NCBI GenBank assembly: GCA_965225935.1
Contig: CBDDCC010000015.1
Coordinates: 316,805-380,804, forward strand
Length of the DNA: 64,000 bases
Direction: 5' to 3'
Source: CALJXB01 sp965225935
GTDB lineage: Bacteria; Pseudomonadota; Alphaproteobacteria; Kiloniellales; JAKSDN01
Shown here: positions 45,267 through 54,480 of the stretch, one piece after another
Layout of the letters: each line of letters begins with the position of its first letter
Numbering within the stretch: position 1 is the stretch's first letter
The notes under the pieces: generated by a model
What the model saw: only the letters and a program-made list of their open reading frames with translations
What the model was told of the DNA's origin: nothing
Databases searched by the model: none
Made by a program: the position numbers and the translations under genes

Positions 45267-46292
45267 TCACCGGGTCACGACGAAGCAGTCCTGCTGCTTG
45301 GTTTTCAGCTGGGCGCAGACGTCGGCCGCCGCGGTGCGAGTCTTGAAGGGCCCGGTCTGGAGGCGGTAGACCCGGCCCACGCCCTCGATGCGCGCCGGCT
45401 CCAGGATCAGCGACAGGTCCTTCAGCAGGCTCGGGTGCTGGGCCTTGATGCGGGCCCATTCGCGCTGGGCGGCGTTGGGATCCTTCAGGGAGGCGAGCTG
45501 CAGGGCGAAGCCGCCGCTCGGTACCGCCGCCTGCTGCTGGGTCCCGGCGCTCTCGGATGCCTGGGTAGATTGAGCTGCCTGGGTCGATTGGGCGGCCTGG
45601 CTCTCCACCGCCTGGGCCGGTGGCTCCGGCTTGGCCTGAGGCTTGGGCACCGCCGCGGCCTCCGCGCTCTGCATGGCTTCCAGAGTTTCGGCGACTTCGT
45701 CGACATCCTCTTCGGCGCCGGCGGCGGGCTCCACCGGCATGGCCGGGGCGGCCGGCACCTCGGCCAGCTCGGGCACTTCCGCGACCTCGACGGCCTCCGT
45801 GGCCTGGCCGGCGTCCGGAGCGGCTTCCATCCCGGCCTCGGGGGCCGGCGGCGTCAGCGGCACCTCCGGCGGCGGCAGCAGGCGCTCGACCCGCGGCGCC
45901 TCGGCGGACTCGGCCGCGCGGTTCATCACCAGTTGATCCTGATAAGGCACTTCCAGGCCACCGGGCTCGGAGGGCTTGACCTTCTCGGGCCCGGGCTGGG
46001 CCTGCACCACCGGCAGCTCGACCGCCTCGCCGCCGCCCAGGCCCCACTCGTAGGCGTACCAGAGCACCCCGGCGAAACCGACAAAGGCCAGGACCGCGAA
46101 GCCGCCGCGCAGCCAGCCCCCGGCGCCGGACCGGCGCGGCGCCTCGTAGGCCGCGCCGTCGGGATTGCGCGAGGCGTCCTCCGCCTCCCAGTCGGGATCG
46201 GCCGCGCCAAGGCGCATGCCCTCGCCCAGCCGCGACCGTCCTCCGTCCTCGTCGTAGCGCTCCGGGCCCGGCGCGCGCAGATCAAGGCCCAT
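45267..46292 (-). CDS. SPOR domain-containing membrane protein
   Basis: A 341-residue protein with a cytoplasmic N-terminus, one helix at about residues 61-81 (GFAVLAFVGFAGVLWYAYEW), a long Pro/Ala/Glu-rich periplasmic linker and a C-terminal SPOR domain (about 260-340, FALQLASLKDPNAAQREWARI). SPOR domains bind denuded septal glycan strands, placing this at the division site. It overlaps the argS stop by one base. argS-SPOR-nagZ is a conserved alphaproteobacterial order. Confidence 0.92.
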   Translation of the reverse strand: MGLDLRAPGPERYDEDGGRSRLGEGMRLGAADPDWEAEDASRNPDGAAYEAPRRSGAGGWLRGGFAVLAFVGFAGVLWYAYEWGLGGGEAVELPVVQAQPGPEKVKPSEPGGLEVPYQDQLVMNRAAESAEAPRVERLLPPPEVPLTPPAPEAGMEAAPDAGQATEAVEVAEVPELAEVPAAPAMPVEPAAGAEEDVDEVAETLEAMQSAEAAAVPKPQAKPEPPAQAVESQAAQSTQAAQSTQASESAGTQQQAAVPSGGFALQLASLKDPNAAQREWARIKAQHPSLLKDLSLILEPARIEGVGRVYRLQTGPFKTRTAAADVCAQLKTKQQDCFVVTR

Positions 46293-48046
46293 TATCTCAG
46301 CTCCTCGACCGGTTCGACCCCGAAGACCGCCAGGCCCGAGGCGATGACGGAGGCCAGCCCCTGCACCAGGGCGAGCCGCGCCGACGTGAGTTCCGGTTGA
46401 TCGGCCAGCAGGAACCGCAGGCTGGCATCATCGTTGCCCCGGTTCCAAAGCGCATGAAAAGCCGAGGCCAAGTCGTAGAGATAAAAGGCAACGCGGTGCG
46501 GTTCGTATGCTTCGGCGGCGCTCTCCACCAGCCGCGGCCAACCGGCCATCGATTTAATCAACCCGAGCTCGTCCGAGTCGGTCAATAAATGCAGCGGCCC
46601 CCGGGCGAGCGCCTCCGGCTCCAGCGCGATGCCGGGACAGGCCTCGGCGGCATGGCGCAGCACCGAGCGGGCCCGGGCGTGGGCGTAGTGGACGTAGAAG
46701 ACCGGATTGTCCCGGCTCTGCTCCAGCACCTTTTCCAGGTCGAAGTCGAGCGGCGCGTCGTTCTTGCGGGTCAGCATCATGAAGCGCACCACGTCCTTGC
46801 CCACGTCGTCGAGCACGTCGGACAGGGTGACGAAGGTGCCGGCGCGCTTGGACATGCGCACCGGCTGGCCGCCGCGCGTCAGCTTCACCATCTGGCAAAT
46901 CCGCACTTCCAGCTTGCCGCGCCCACCGGTGAGCGCCGAGACCGCCGACTTCATGCGCTTCACGTGTCCGCTGTGGTCGGCGCCCCAGATGTCGATCATG
47001 ACCTCGGCGCCGCGGCGGAACTTGTCCAGGTGGTAGGCGATGTCGCCGGCGAAGTAGGTCCAGCTGCCGTCGGACTTCTTCAGCGGCCGGTCCACGTCGT
47101 CGCCGAACTGGGTGGCGCGGAACAGGATCTGGGGGCGCGGCTCCCAGTCGTCGGGTGTCTTGCCCTTGGGCGGCTCCAGCACGCCTGTGTAGATCAGGCC
47201 CTGCTTTTCCAGCGCCTCGAGAGCGGCGTCGACGCCGCCCGCCTCGACCAGCGCGCGTTCCGAGGAGAAGACCTCCTGGTGGATGCCGAGGCGCGCCAGG
47301 TCCCGGCGGATCAGGTCCATCATGGCCGCGACCGTGAACTCGCGGACCTCGTCCAGCCAGTCCGCCTCCGGCTTGTCGAGCAGCGCCGGGCCGTGGCGCT
47401 CGGCCAGCGCCGCGCCCACGTCCTTCAGGTAGTCGCCGGGATATAGGCCTTCGGGGATCTCGCCGATGTCGCGGCCGAGCGCCTCGCAGTAGCGCAGGTA
47501 GGCCGAGCGCGCCAAGGTGTCGACCTGGGCGCCGGCGTCGTTCATGTAGTACTCGCGGGTGACCTGGTAGCCCGTCTTGGCCAGGAGCGAGGCCAGCGCG
47601 TCGCCCACCACGGCGCCGCGTGCGTGGCCGACTGTGAGCGGCCCGGTCGGGTTGGTGGAGACGTACTCCACATTGACCTTTTGGCCCTGCCCCAGCTCGC
47701 TGTCCCCGTAGGCGGTCCCGGCCAGCAGGATCTCGGCCAGGCGCGCGCGCCAGAAGTCGTCGATGAGACGCAGGTTGATGAAGCCCGGGCCCGCTACCTC
47801 CGCAACCGCCACCTCGGTCTCGGCGCCGAGGCGCGCAGCCAGCGGCTCCGCCAGCGCCCGCGGCGCCCGGCCGGCGGGCTTGGCCAGCACCATGGCTGCG
47901 TTGGTGGAGAGATCGCCGTGGCTGGGGTCGCGCGGCGGCTCCACGGTGACCCGCTGGAGATCGAGGCCGGTGGGCAGGTCGCCCGCGGCCGCCATGTCTT
48001 CCAGTGATTTGAGAGCGATGTCGCGGAAGTAATCGAAAACGTTCAT
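46292..48046 (-). CDS. argS: arginine--tRNA ligase
   Basis: A 584-residue class I synthetase. The HIGH-type motif is NPTGPLTVGHARGAVVGD, the KMSKS counterpart is RMSKRAGTFVTL, and the C-terminal anticodon-binding domain ends in the usual helical bundle. The N-terminal additional domain (Arg_S N) spans about residues 1-110. Length is normal. It lies 14 bases downstream of dgt. Confidence 0.97.
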   Translation of the reverse strand: MNVFDYFRDIALKSLEDMAAAGDLPTGLDLQRVTVEPPRDPSHGDLSTNAAMVLAKPAGRAPRALAEPLAARLGAETEVAVAEVAGPGFINLRLIDDFWRARLAEILLAGTAYGDSELGQGQKVNVEYVSTNPTGPLTVGHARGAVVGDALASLLAKTGYQVTREYYMNDAGAQVDTLARSAYLRYCEALGRDIGEIPEGLYPGDYLKDVGAALAERHGPALLDKPEADWLDEVREFTVAAMMDLIRRDLARLGIHQEVFSSERALVEAGGVDAALEALEKQGLIYTGVLEPPKGKTPDDWEPRPQILFRATQFGDDVDRPLKKSDGSWTYFAGDIAYHLDKFRRGAEVMIDIWGADHSGHVKRMKSAVSALTGGRGKLEVRICQMVKLTRGGQPVRMSKRAGTFVTLSDVLDDVGKDVVRFMMLTRKNDAPLDFDLEKVLEQSRDNPVFYVHYAHARARSVLRHAAEACPGIALEPEALARGPLHLLTDSDELGLIKSMAGWPRLVESAAEAYEPHRVAFYLYDLASAFHALWNRGNDDASLRFLLADQPELTSARLALVQGLASVIASGLAVFGVEPVEELR

Positions 48047-48059
48047 ATAATCCGAAATC

Positions 48060-49241
48060 CTATCCCGTCCCTTCCACCAGTTTGCGATGCTCGTTCATGG
48101 CGAAGCGGTCGGTCATGCCGGCGATGTAGTCGGCCGCCAGCCGGGCGGTCTCGGGGCTGCCGGGAGCGCCGGCCTCGGCCTGCCATTCCGGCGGCAGGGC
48201 GGCGGGATCGGCCAGGTAGTGGGAGAACAGCTCGCGCACCACCTGATGGGACTCCGCGGTCCTGCGGTTGACCTTCTCGTGCCGGTACATGCGCTGGCGC
48301 AGGAAGTCCTTGAGGGCGCGGTCGTTCTTGCGCATCTGCCCGGAAAAGGCAACCACGGGCGCCCCGAGCGCGCGGACCTGCGCGGCGCTCGCGGGCGCGG
48401 CCTCGGCGAGGCGCCGACCGGTCTCGGCCAGCAGGTCGTCCACCATGAGGCCGATCAGGCGCCGGATCGATTCGCAGATCAGGCGGGCCTCCTCCAGGCC
48501 GGGATACTGGCGGCCCACTTCGGCGAAGACCGGTCCCACCAGGGGCACCTCGGCCAGGTCCGCCACGGCAAAGAGCCCGGCCCGCAGGCCGTCGTCCACG
48601 TCGTGGTTGTTGTAGGCGATGTCGTCGGCAAGCGCCGCCACCTGGGCCTCGGCGCCAGGATAGCTGGCGAGCTCCAGGTCCCAGTCTTGCGAGACGGCGG
48701 CGATGCTGGCCGGCACTTTCGCCTGCCCGGCCCCCGCTCCCGCCGGGATCAGGGGCCCGTTGTGCTTGACCACCCCCTCCAGGGTCTCCCAGGTGAGGTT
48801 GAGGCCGTCGAACTCGGCGTAGCGGTTTTCCAGGCGGGTCAGTATGCGGAATGTCTGCTCGTTGTGGTCGAAGCCGCCGAAGGGCGTCATCACTTCGTCG
48901 AGCGCCGCCTCGCCGGCGTGGCCGAAAGGCGTGTGGCCCAGGTCGTGGGCGAGCGCGATCCCCTCCGCCAGGTCCTCGTCGAGATCCAGCACCCGGGCGA
49001 TGGAGCGGGCGATCTGCGCGACCTCCAGGGAGTGGGTGAGGCGTGTCCGGTAGTAGTCGCCCTCGTGGTAGACGAAGACCTGGGTCTTGTACTTCAGGCG
49101 CCGGAAGGCGGCGCAGTGGATGATGCGGTCCCGGTCGCGCTGGTAGCAGCTACGCGTCGCGCTGTCCGGCTGGGGATAGAGGCGACCGCGGCTGTCTTCG
49201 GGGTGGCAGGCGTAAGGCGCGAGGACTCGCGGCTGGCTCAT
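48060..49241 (-). CDS. dgt: deoxyguanosinetriphosphate triphosphohydrolase-like protein
   Basis: A 393-residue HD-domain hydrolase. The metal ligands are in TRLTHSLEVAQIARSIA, LAHDLGHTPFGHAGE and the later DDIAYNNHD. It matches the shorter alphaproteobacterial Dgt-like group (about 390 residues), which hydrolyses dNTPs to nucleoside and triphosphate and helps control nucleotide pools. The ATG at 49241 is divergent from erpA across about 130-150 bases. It is the first gene of the dgt-argS-SPOR-nagZ run. Confidence 0.94.
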   Translation of the reverse strand: MSQPRVLAPYACHPEDSRGRLYPQPDSATRSCYQRDRDRIIHCAAFRRLKYKTQVFVYHEGDYYRTRLTHSLEVAQIARSIARVLDLDEDLAEGIALAHDLGHTPFGHAGEAALDEVMTPFGGFDHNEQTFRILTRLENRYAEFDGLNLTWETLEGVVKHNGPLIPAGAGAGQAKVPASIAAVSQDWDLELASYPGAEAQVAALADDIAYNNHDVDDGLRAGLFAVADLAEVPLVGPVFAEVGRQYPGLEEARLICESIRRLIGLMVDDLLAETGRRLAEAAPASAAQVRALGAPVVAFSGQMRKNDRALKDFLRQRMYRHEKVNRRTAESHQVVRELFSHYLADPAALPPEWQAEAGAPGSPETARLAADYIAGMTDRFAMNEHRKLVEGTG

Positions 49242-49391
49242 GGCCGGACCCTAGGGAGCTGTGTGCGGCTCTGCAACAGAGATCAGGGCCGAAAGTCGGC
49301 GGGCTTTCAAAAGCAACGCCAAGACCTTACATATCTCTAGCGTCGAACTGTGCTAGACTGCCCTGTTCGAGCGATGGAGGAGCAGGCGAAC

Positions 49392-49770
49392 GTGGACGCC
49401 ACGGTAGAGAGCCAGGACGCCGGAAGCGGCCAGGGAAGCGGACCCAGCGTCAGCCTGACCGCGAACGCGGCCAAGCGCGTCGCCCAGTTGATCGAGCAGG
49501 AGGGCGGCGAAGGTCTCATGCTGCGGGTTTCGGTCTCCGGCGGCGGCTGCTCGGGCTTCCAATACGGCTTCTCCTTCGACGATATGGTAAACGCCGACGA
49601 CCGCACCTTCGTGCGCGACGGGGTGACCCTGGTGGTGGACGAGGTCTCCCCTCGACCTGCTCTCCGGGTCCGAGATCGACTACGTGGAAGAGCTGATCGG
49701 CGCCTCCTTCCAGATCAAGAACCCCCAGGCTTCCTCCTCCTGCGGCTGCGGCTCGTCATTCGCCATTTAG
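49392..49770 (+). pseudogene. erpA: iron-sulfur cluster insertion protein ErpA, apparent +1 frameshift
   Basis: An A-type Fe-S carrier gene that reads normally (SLTANAAKRVAQLI; SGGGCSGFQYGF) up to VVDEVS, then shifts. A run of four C at 49648-49651 contains one base more than needed. Removing it restores LDLLSGSEIDYVEELIGASFQIKNP and the C-terminal CGCG motif, ending at the TAG at 49768-49770. As written, the frame runs on into the downstream repeat. ErpA is usually essential, so a sequencing or assembly error in the homopolymer is more likely than real loss. The GTG at 49392 has GGAGGAG nine bases upstream. An ATG at 49374 is the alternative start. Confidence 0.85.
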
Positions 49771-49817
49771 CCGGTCCCGCGTCACCGCGCGCCTTCGTTT
49801 GTCCCCAATCTTGGTTG

Positions 49818-50081
49818 ATACCAAAGAACGTGGATATTGACCCATTTCACCGCTGGGATCTTTTCCGCTCACAAGGCGCGGTCCGCGCCATGGTGTGGGG
49901 CCACCACAAGCGGGCCGCAACGCAGTGAGCGGGGAAGAGACCGCGGCCTTCGGTGGGGCAAGTCGGCTCGCCGGCTGCGTTGCGGCGCTTGCCCGATACC
50001 CCATATCGCGCCGCGCGCCGCGCCTATCCGGCGAGCCGATTTGCCGCCATGAAATGGGTCAATATCCACGTTCTTTGGTAT
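49818..50081. mobile_element. structured 264-bp repeat with perfect 32-bp terminal inverted repeats (MITE-like)
   Basis: Bases 49818-49849 are the exact reverse complement of 50050-50081. Inside, 49957-49974 pairs with 50028-50045 (17 of 18 plus one G-U), and 49914-49925 pairs with 49975-49986, so the element could fold into a multi-stem structure. TA dinucleotides flank CCAAAG...CTTTGG on both sides, as expected for a TA-targeting (IS630/Tc1-type) insertion. It has no transposase and no credible gene. It fills the gap between erpA and xth, ending 14 bases before the xth start codon. Reading it as a non-autonomous mobile element is inference. Confidence 0.75.
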
Positions 50082-50095
50082 AAGCTGACGGTCCC

Positions 50096-50863
50096 ATGAA
50101 GATCGCCACCTGGAACGTCAACTCGGTGAAGGCGCGCCTGCCGCACCTGCTCGACTGGCTGAAGTCGGCCAAGCCCGACGTCGCCCTGCTGCAGGAGCTG
50201 AAGTGCGTCGCCGAGGCCTTCCCGCGCCTGGAGATCGAGGACCTCGGCTACAACTGCGCCGTGGCCGGGCAGAAGAGCTACAACGGCGTGGCGATCCTCT
50301 CCAAGCGGCCGTTCGAGGACCTGGTGGAGCGCCTGCCCGGCGACAAGAAGGACGAGCAGGCCCGCTACCTGGAGGCGACCGTCGACGGGGTGCGGGTGGC
50401 CTCCATCTATCTGCCTAACGGGAACCCGGTGAAGAGCGACAAGTACCCCTACAAGCTCGCCTGGATGAAGCGGCTCCGGGCCCACGTGCGCGGGCTGCTG
50501 GCCGAGGAGTACGCCCTGGTGCTGGGCGGCGACTACAACGTCGCGCCCGGAGACGAGGACGTTTACGACCCCAAGGGCTTCAAGGACGACGCCCTCTGCC
50601 GGCCGGAGACCCGGCAATCCTTCCGCAGCCTCGTGAACCTGGGCCTGACCGAGGCCTTCCGGGCGCTCCACCCGGAGCCCCACCGCTACACCTACTGGGA
50701 TTACGGCCGCGCCTTCGAGGACGACGACGGCCTCAGGATCGATCACTTCCTGCTGTCGCCCCAGGCGGCCGACCGGCTCGTCTCCTGCGAAATCGACCGT
50801 GAGCCGCGCAAGCGCGAGAAGCCCTCGGACCACACGCCGCTGGTGCTGGAGCTCATGCCCTGA
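50096..50863 (+). CDS. xth: exodeoxyribonuclease III
   Basis: A 255-residue endonuclease/exonuclease/phosphatase-fold enzyme of base excision repair. It starts MKIATWNVNSVKARLPHLL (catalytic Asn), with LLQELK (metal Glu), GGDYNVAPGDEDVYDP (Asp, Asn) and SDHTPLVLEL (terminal Asp-His). It cuts at abasic sites. Only 14 bases separate its start from the structured repeat, so the repeat lies in its leader. The next gene starts 12 bases after its stop. Confidence 0.96.
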   Translation: MKIATWNVNSVKARLPHLLDWLKSAKPDVALLQELKCVAEAFPRLEIEDLGYNCAVAGQKSYNGVAILSKRPFEDLVERLPGDKKDEQARYLEATVDGVRVASIYLPNGNPVKSDKYPYKLAWMKRLRAHVRGLLAEEYALVLGGDYNVAPGDEDVYDPKGFKDDALCRPETRQSFRSLVNLGLTEAFRALHPEPHRYTYWDYGRAFEDDDGLRIDHFLLSPQAADRLVSCEIDREPRKREKPSDHTPLVLELMP

Positions 50864-50875
50864 GGGGCGGCCTTC

Positions 50876-51652
50876 ATGCCCTTCATCCCGCTCCACGACG
50901 ACAACCCGCGGATTCTCATCCAGCACGCTTGGGTCACCTACGGACTGATCCTGGCCTGCGTCCTGGTGTTCCTCTTCGAGGTGTCGCTGAACGCCGACGA
51001 CGGCGCCCGCCTGATCTACGGCCTCGGGCTGATCCCGGCCACCCTGACCGGCAAGGGCGAGCTGCACCCCGAGCTGCAGATGGTCTCCCCGGCCACGACC
51101 CTGGTGACCTCCGCCTTCCTGCATGGCGGCTGGCTCCACCTGCTGGGCAACATGCTCTATCTCTGGGTGTTCGGCGACAACGTGGAAGACGCCATGGGCC
51201 ACTGGCGCTTCGCGGTCTTTTACCTGGCCTGCGCGCTGGCGGCCGCCGTCATCTATATCTGGAGCGATCCCGGCTCGACCGTGCCCACCGTGGGGGCGAG
51301 CGGCGCCATCTCCGGCGTGCTGGGGGCCTACCTGGTGCTACACCCCAAGGCGCGGGTGCTGGTGCCGATCGTCTTCATCCCGCTTTACGTGCCGGCCTAT
51401 CTGCTGCTGATCGTCTGGTTCGGGTTCCAGGTGGTCTCGGCCACCGTGGCCGATCAGGTCGGGGGCAACGTCGCCTGGTGGGAGCACATCGGCGGCTTCG
51501 TGGCCGGCGCCATCCTGGTGGTTCCCTTCCGGCACAAGACCATCGCCCTCTTCGGCGGCAGCGACCTGCCCCAGGGCGTGCGCCTGCGCCCGCGCCCGAA
51601 GGGCCCAACCCAAAACCGCCCGCGCGATCCCGGCGAGGGTCCCTGGACCTAG
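50876..51652 (+). CDS. rhomboid family intramembrane serine protease
   Basis: A 258-residue polytopic protein of the rhomboid fold: HGGWLHLLGNMLYLWVFGDNVED in the loop-1/helix-2 region, the catalytic Ser in VGASGAISGVLGAY, and the His in WWEHIGGFVAG. It cleaves membrane proteins within the bilayer, with unknown substrate. The C-terminal 25 residues are Pro/Arg-rich and cytoplasmic. Probably co-transcribed with xth. Confidence 0.93.
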   Translation: MPFIPLHDDNPRILIQHAWVTYGLILACVLVFLFEVSLNADDGARLIYGLGLIPATLTGKGELHPELQMVSPATTLVTSAFLHGGWLHLLGNMLYLWVFGDNVEDAMGHWRFAVFYLACALAAAVIYIWSDPGSTVPTVGASGAISGVLGAYLVLHPKARVLVPIVFIPLYVPAYLLLIVWFGFQVVSATVADQVGGNVAWWEHIGGFVAGAILVVPFRHKTIALFGGSDLPQGVRLRPRPKGPTQNRPRDPGEGPWT

Positions 51653-51675
51653 CGGATCGGCGGACTCACCGGCGG

Positions 51676-52353
51676 TTAGGCGTCGGCCGTGGTTTCCGCT
51701 ATGGCCAGCATGGCGTCCCAGAACATCTCTTCGTAGGACTGCAGCAGCCGCGCCGCGCGCACGATTTCTTGCGCGGAGACGCCGCGCCGAAGATCGTCCC
51801 GAATGATCTCTAGGGCGTCCGCCTCGAGCGAGGGCAGACCGGCGAAGCCGTCGAGGAAGACGGTGTCCTCCCGGGCGAAGCCATAGGTGTCGCGCAGCGC
51901 CTGGCTGACCCTTCCGCAATTGTCGCCCCAGGCCGCCAGGTTGAGAGCGAAGGCGCAGGCGGCCTCGGCCGCCGATCCGTAGCTGGCAAGCCAGGCGACG
52001 TAAGCCGAATAGGCAAACCCCATCGCCGAAGGCTCATATTTTTCAAGATCTTCTTCTGTCATGTTCAACTTGCGCGCCAGGGTGACGATCCCGTCGCCCG
52101 CCTCGGTCTCGCCCTGCAGAAGGTTGGAGAAGAAAGCTCGGCAGGGCCGGTCCCCGAAGCGGGCCATGAAGCCCGCCGCGGAGCGCAGGTCGCTCTTCCA
52201 CATGTGGTACTGATGGCCGGGAAAGGCCTTGAGCGCTTCGCGGGAGACCTTGCCGCCGGCCAGTTCGTCGAAGTAACGATGGCTGCGGATGCGCCCCTCG
52301 GTCTTCTGCAGGACTTCCCGGGTTTCCCGCAAGACGCCTTTCGCCTCGACCAT
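51676..52353 (-). CDS. TENA/THI-4 family (heme-oxygenase-like fold) protein
   Basis: A 225-residue all-helical protein with GHQYHMWKSDLRSAAGFMARFG and FAYSAYVAWLASYGSAAEAACAFALNLAAWGDNC, which fit the TENA/THI-4 fold. Classical TenA hydrolyses thiamine degradation products, but thiamine genes are absent and the active-site Cys pattern is not clear to me, so the reaction is not assigned. Convergent with the rhomboid gene. Confidence 0.75.
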   Translation of the reverse strand: MVEAKGVLRETREVLQKTEGRIRSHRYFDELAGGKVSREALKAFPGHQYHMWKSDLRSAAGFMARFGDRPCRAFFSNLLQGETEAGDGIVTLARKLNMTEEDLEKYEPSAMGFAYSAYVAWLASYGSAAEAACAFALNLAAWGDNCGRVSQALRDTYGFAREDTVFLDGFAGLPSLEADALEIIRDDLRRGVSAQEIVRAARLLQSYEEMFWDAMLAIAETTADA

Positions 52354-52510
52354 CGTGGCCCCCCTTCTCAGCCCTACCGGCTCGGTGCCGAACCCCGGCC
52401 TCGCAGTTTGGCAGCCCTAGCACGCCGGCCGCAAGACGGACCGCGCCATCGGGAAAGAGACCCCCAAAACGAAAGAGCCTATGGCCTTCCGGAACCGGCA
52501 GGCGTCCTGT

Positions 52511-52756
52511 TCAGGCGGTGCCGCCAAGCGTGGCGAGGCCGTCGCCCTCCAGGGCCTCCTCGGCCACCCAGCTCAATGCCTGCTGCAGGGCGTGGGCGCC
52601 CACCTGCCCCGAGATGATGTCCGCGAAGTCCCTGAGCGCCGCGTCGATGTTGTCGGCGTGCTCGAGCTTGCCGTGGGCCCGCAGCAGTTTCGCCAGCGCC
52701 GCCCCATGGGCCATGGACAAGGCCACGACCCGTGCGTGATGCACTTGATCTTCCAC
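52511..52756 (-). CDS. small helical protein, unknown function
   Basis: An 81-residue, mostly helical protein (VVALSMAHGAALAKLLRAHG; NIDAALRDFADIISGQVGAHALQQALSWVAEEALEGD). The GTG at 52756 is preceded by GGAGAGGGGA at a good distance, so this start is favoured over an ATG further upstream that lies in low-quality coding sequence. No family recognised, no membrane segment. Confidence 0.55.
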   Translation of the reverse strand: MEDQVHHARVVALSMAHGAALAKLLRAHGKLEHADNIDAALRDFADIISGQVGAHALQQALSWVAEEALEGDGLATLGGTA

Positions 52757-52954
52757 GATCCGCTCCCCTCTCCTACACCCGAGCGACCGGCGCCGCCCGG
52801 AGAGCGTCCCGTCCTCCCCTGCCCGACCGGACCCACGATCGCCGGTGCCCCCATCGGCCGCGAATCGAGTCGTTGGCGAATTAGACCACAACATGTGGGG
52901 GTCGCAAAGGGTATCGGATCTAGACCTGGAGCGTCCGGTCCCGGCCGGAACAGA

Positions 52955-54466
52955 TCAGCCCCGCTGGGGCCCGGCCGAGACCGGACCGAGGGGCATGAGG
53001 CGCACCCCGGGCCTGAGCCGCCGATAGGTCAGCGCGGCGAAGTCGGCCGGGTTGGGGCCGGGCGCCGCAACCACCAGGATCTCCTGGGCGATGGGCTCGA
53101 AATGGGCACGGAAGTGGACCGAGGACTTGAGCACCAGGATGCGCTGCTCGGCCGGCTCGACGCCCAGGTGGCGGAACATCTCCTGGTCGGCCGCCTGGAT
53201 CTTGCGCGAGGCGACGGCCACCCGGACGCCGTTCAAGCCCAAGAGCGCCATGGGGCCGAGCTGCATGCGGGCGCCCTCGTAGAAGGGGCCGGTGGCGGTG
53301 AAGGCGCCGTCGCCGAGCGCCTCGACCCGGACCTCGGCCTCGTAAGGCGCCGGACCGCCGGGCGCCGACCGGCCGCCGAGCGGCAGCCGGAGCCGGGCGC
53401 CGCGTCCCGCCTGGTGGGCCGCCCCGGCCGCCTCCGGGTCGTAGAGCAGGCCGAGCACCGCCCCTTCGGCCTGCTGACGCACCAGTTCGGCCAGGAGCCC
53501 CACCGTGTCGCCGTTGGCGCCGCCGCCCGGGTTGTCCTGGGTGTCGGCCAGGATGACCGGCCGTCCCGCCCCGCGCGCCGCCGCGATGGCGTGGGCGACC
53601 GCCTCTGCCGGCTGCCAGATCCTGCTGGCGAAGTCCTCTTCCTTGGCGACGGCGAAGTCGTAGAGGTCCTGGGCGGCCGCCTCGGTCGCCGCCTCGCTCT
53701 CGCCGTAGGCCACCAGGGAGGGCCCGCAGTGGTGGATGTCGGCGGGCCCGAAGCCGTTCAGGAACGACAGGCTGGCGAGCGGCGGCCGGTCGAGCTCCGC
53801 CATATGGGCGTAGATGCTGCGGGCCGGCTCCTGGGTGGTGCAGCCGGCCGTGGTCGGGATCAGGAAGGGGAGCTGCCGGTAGGCCTTGTGGAAAGCCACC
53901 CCCCGCACCAGGCGGCGGTCCAGCAGCTCGGCGGCGCGGGCGCCGGTCTCGGCCATGTCCACGTGGGGATAGGTGCGGAAGGCGACCAGGCCGTCGGCGA
54001 GGGCCACCATGTCCGGCGTCACGTTGGCGTGGAGGTCGAGGCTGACGACGACCGGCAGATCCGGGCCCACGACCCGGCGCACCCGGGCCAGGATCTCCCC
54101 CTCCCCGTCCTCCAGGTGCTCGGCCACCATGGCGCCGTGCAGGTCCAGGTAGACCCCGTCCAGGTGGCGGAACTGCTGCAGGTCGTCGACGAGCTGGCCG
54201 ACGATGCGCTCGAAGGCGTCCTCGGTCACCCAGGCCGATGGGGTTGCCTGGGACCAGGAGAGCGGTTGCATCTCGTGCCCGGCCGCCCGGGCCCGTTCGA
54301 TGAAGCCGGCGATGGGCAGGTTGACGCCCTCCACGGCCTCGAACAGGGCGCCGCCGCGGGTCAGCCCCGGCCAGGCGCCCGGCCGGGCGAAGTCCTCGAA
54401 GGTCGCCTTGGAGGGCGCGAAGGTGTTGGTCTCGTGCTGGAAGCCGCCGATCGCGATGCGCGCCAT
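52955..54466 (-). CDS. M81 family metallopeptidase (MlrC-like)
   Basis: A 503-residue protein of the M81/MlrC (microcystinase C) family. The N-terminus RIAIGGFQHETNTFAPSKATFEDF carries the His-Glu zinc motif, VYLDLHGAMVAEHLEDGEGEIL is a central signature, and GVNLPI and the C-terminal segment match. Members linearise or degrade cyclic peptides or act as amidohydrolases, and the true substrate here is unknown. It starts 14 bases after the EamA stop and may be co-expressed with it as an export-linked catabolic pair. Confidence 0.93.
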   Translation of the reverse strand: MARIAIGGFQHETNTFAPSKATFEDFARPGAWPGLTRGGALFEAVEGVNLPIAGFIERARAAGHEMQPLSWSQATPSAWVTEDAFERIVGQLVDDLQQFRHLDGVYLDLHGAMVAEHLEDGEGEILARVRRVVGPDLPVVVSLDLHANVTPDMVALADGLVAFRTYPHVDMAETGARAAELLDRRLVRGVAFHKAYRQLPFLIPTTAGCTTQEPARSIYAHMAELDRPPLASLSFLNGFGPADIHHCGPSLVAYGESEAATEAAAQDLYDFAVAKEEDFASRIWQPAEAVAHAIAAARGAGRPVILADTQDNPGGGANGDTVGLLAELVRQQAEGAVLGLLYDPEAAGAAHQAGRGARLRLPLGGRSAPGGPAPYEAEVRVEALGDGAFTATGPFYEGARMQLGPMALLGLNGVRVAVASRKIQAADQEMFRHLGVEPAEQRILVLKSSVHFRAHFEPIAQEILVVAAPGPNPADFAALTYRRLRPGVRLMPLGPVSAGPQRG

Positions 54467-54480
54467 GTTTCCCTCTTCTT

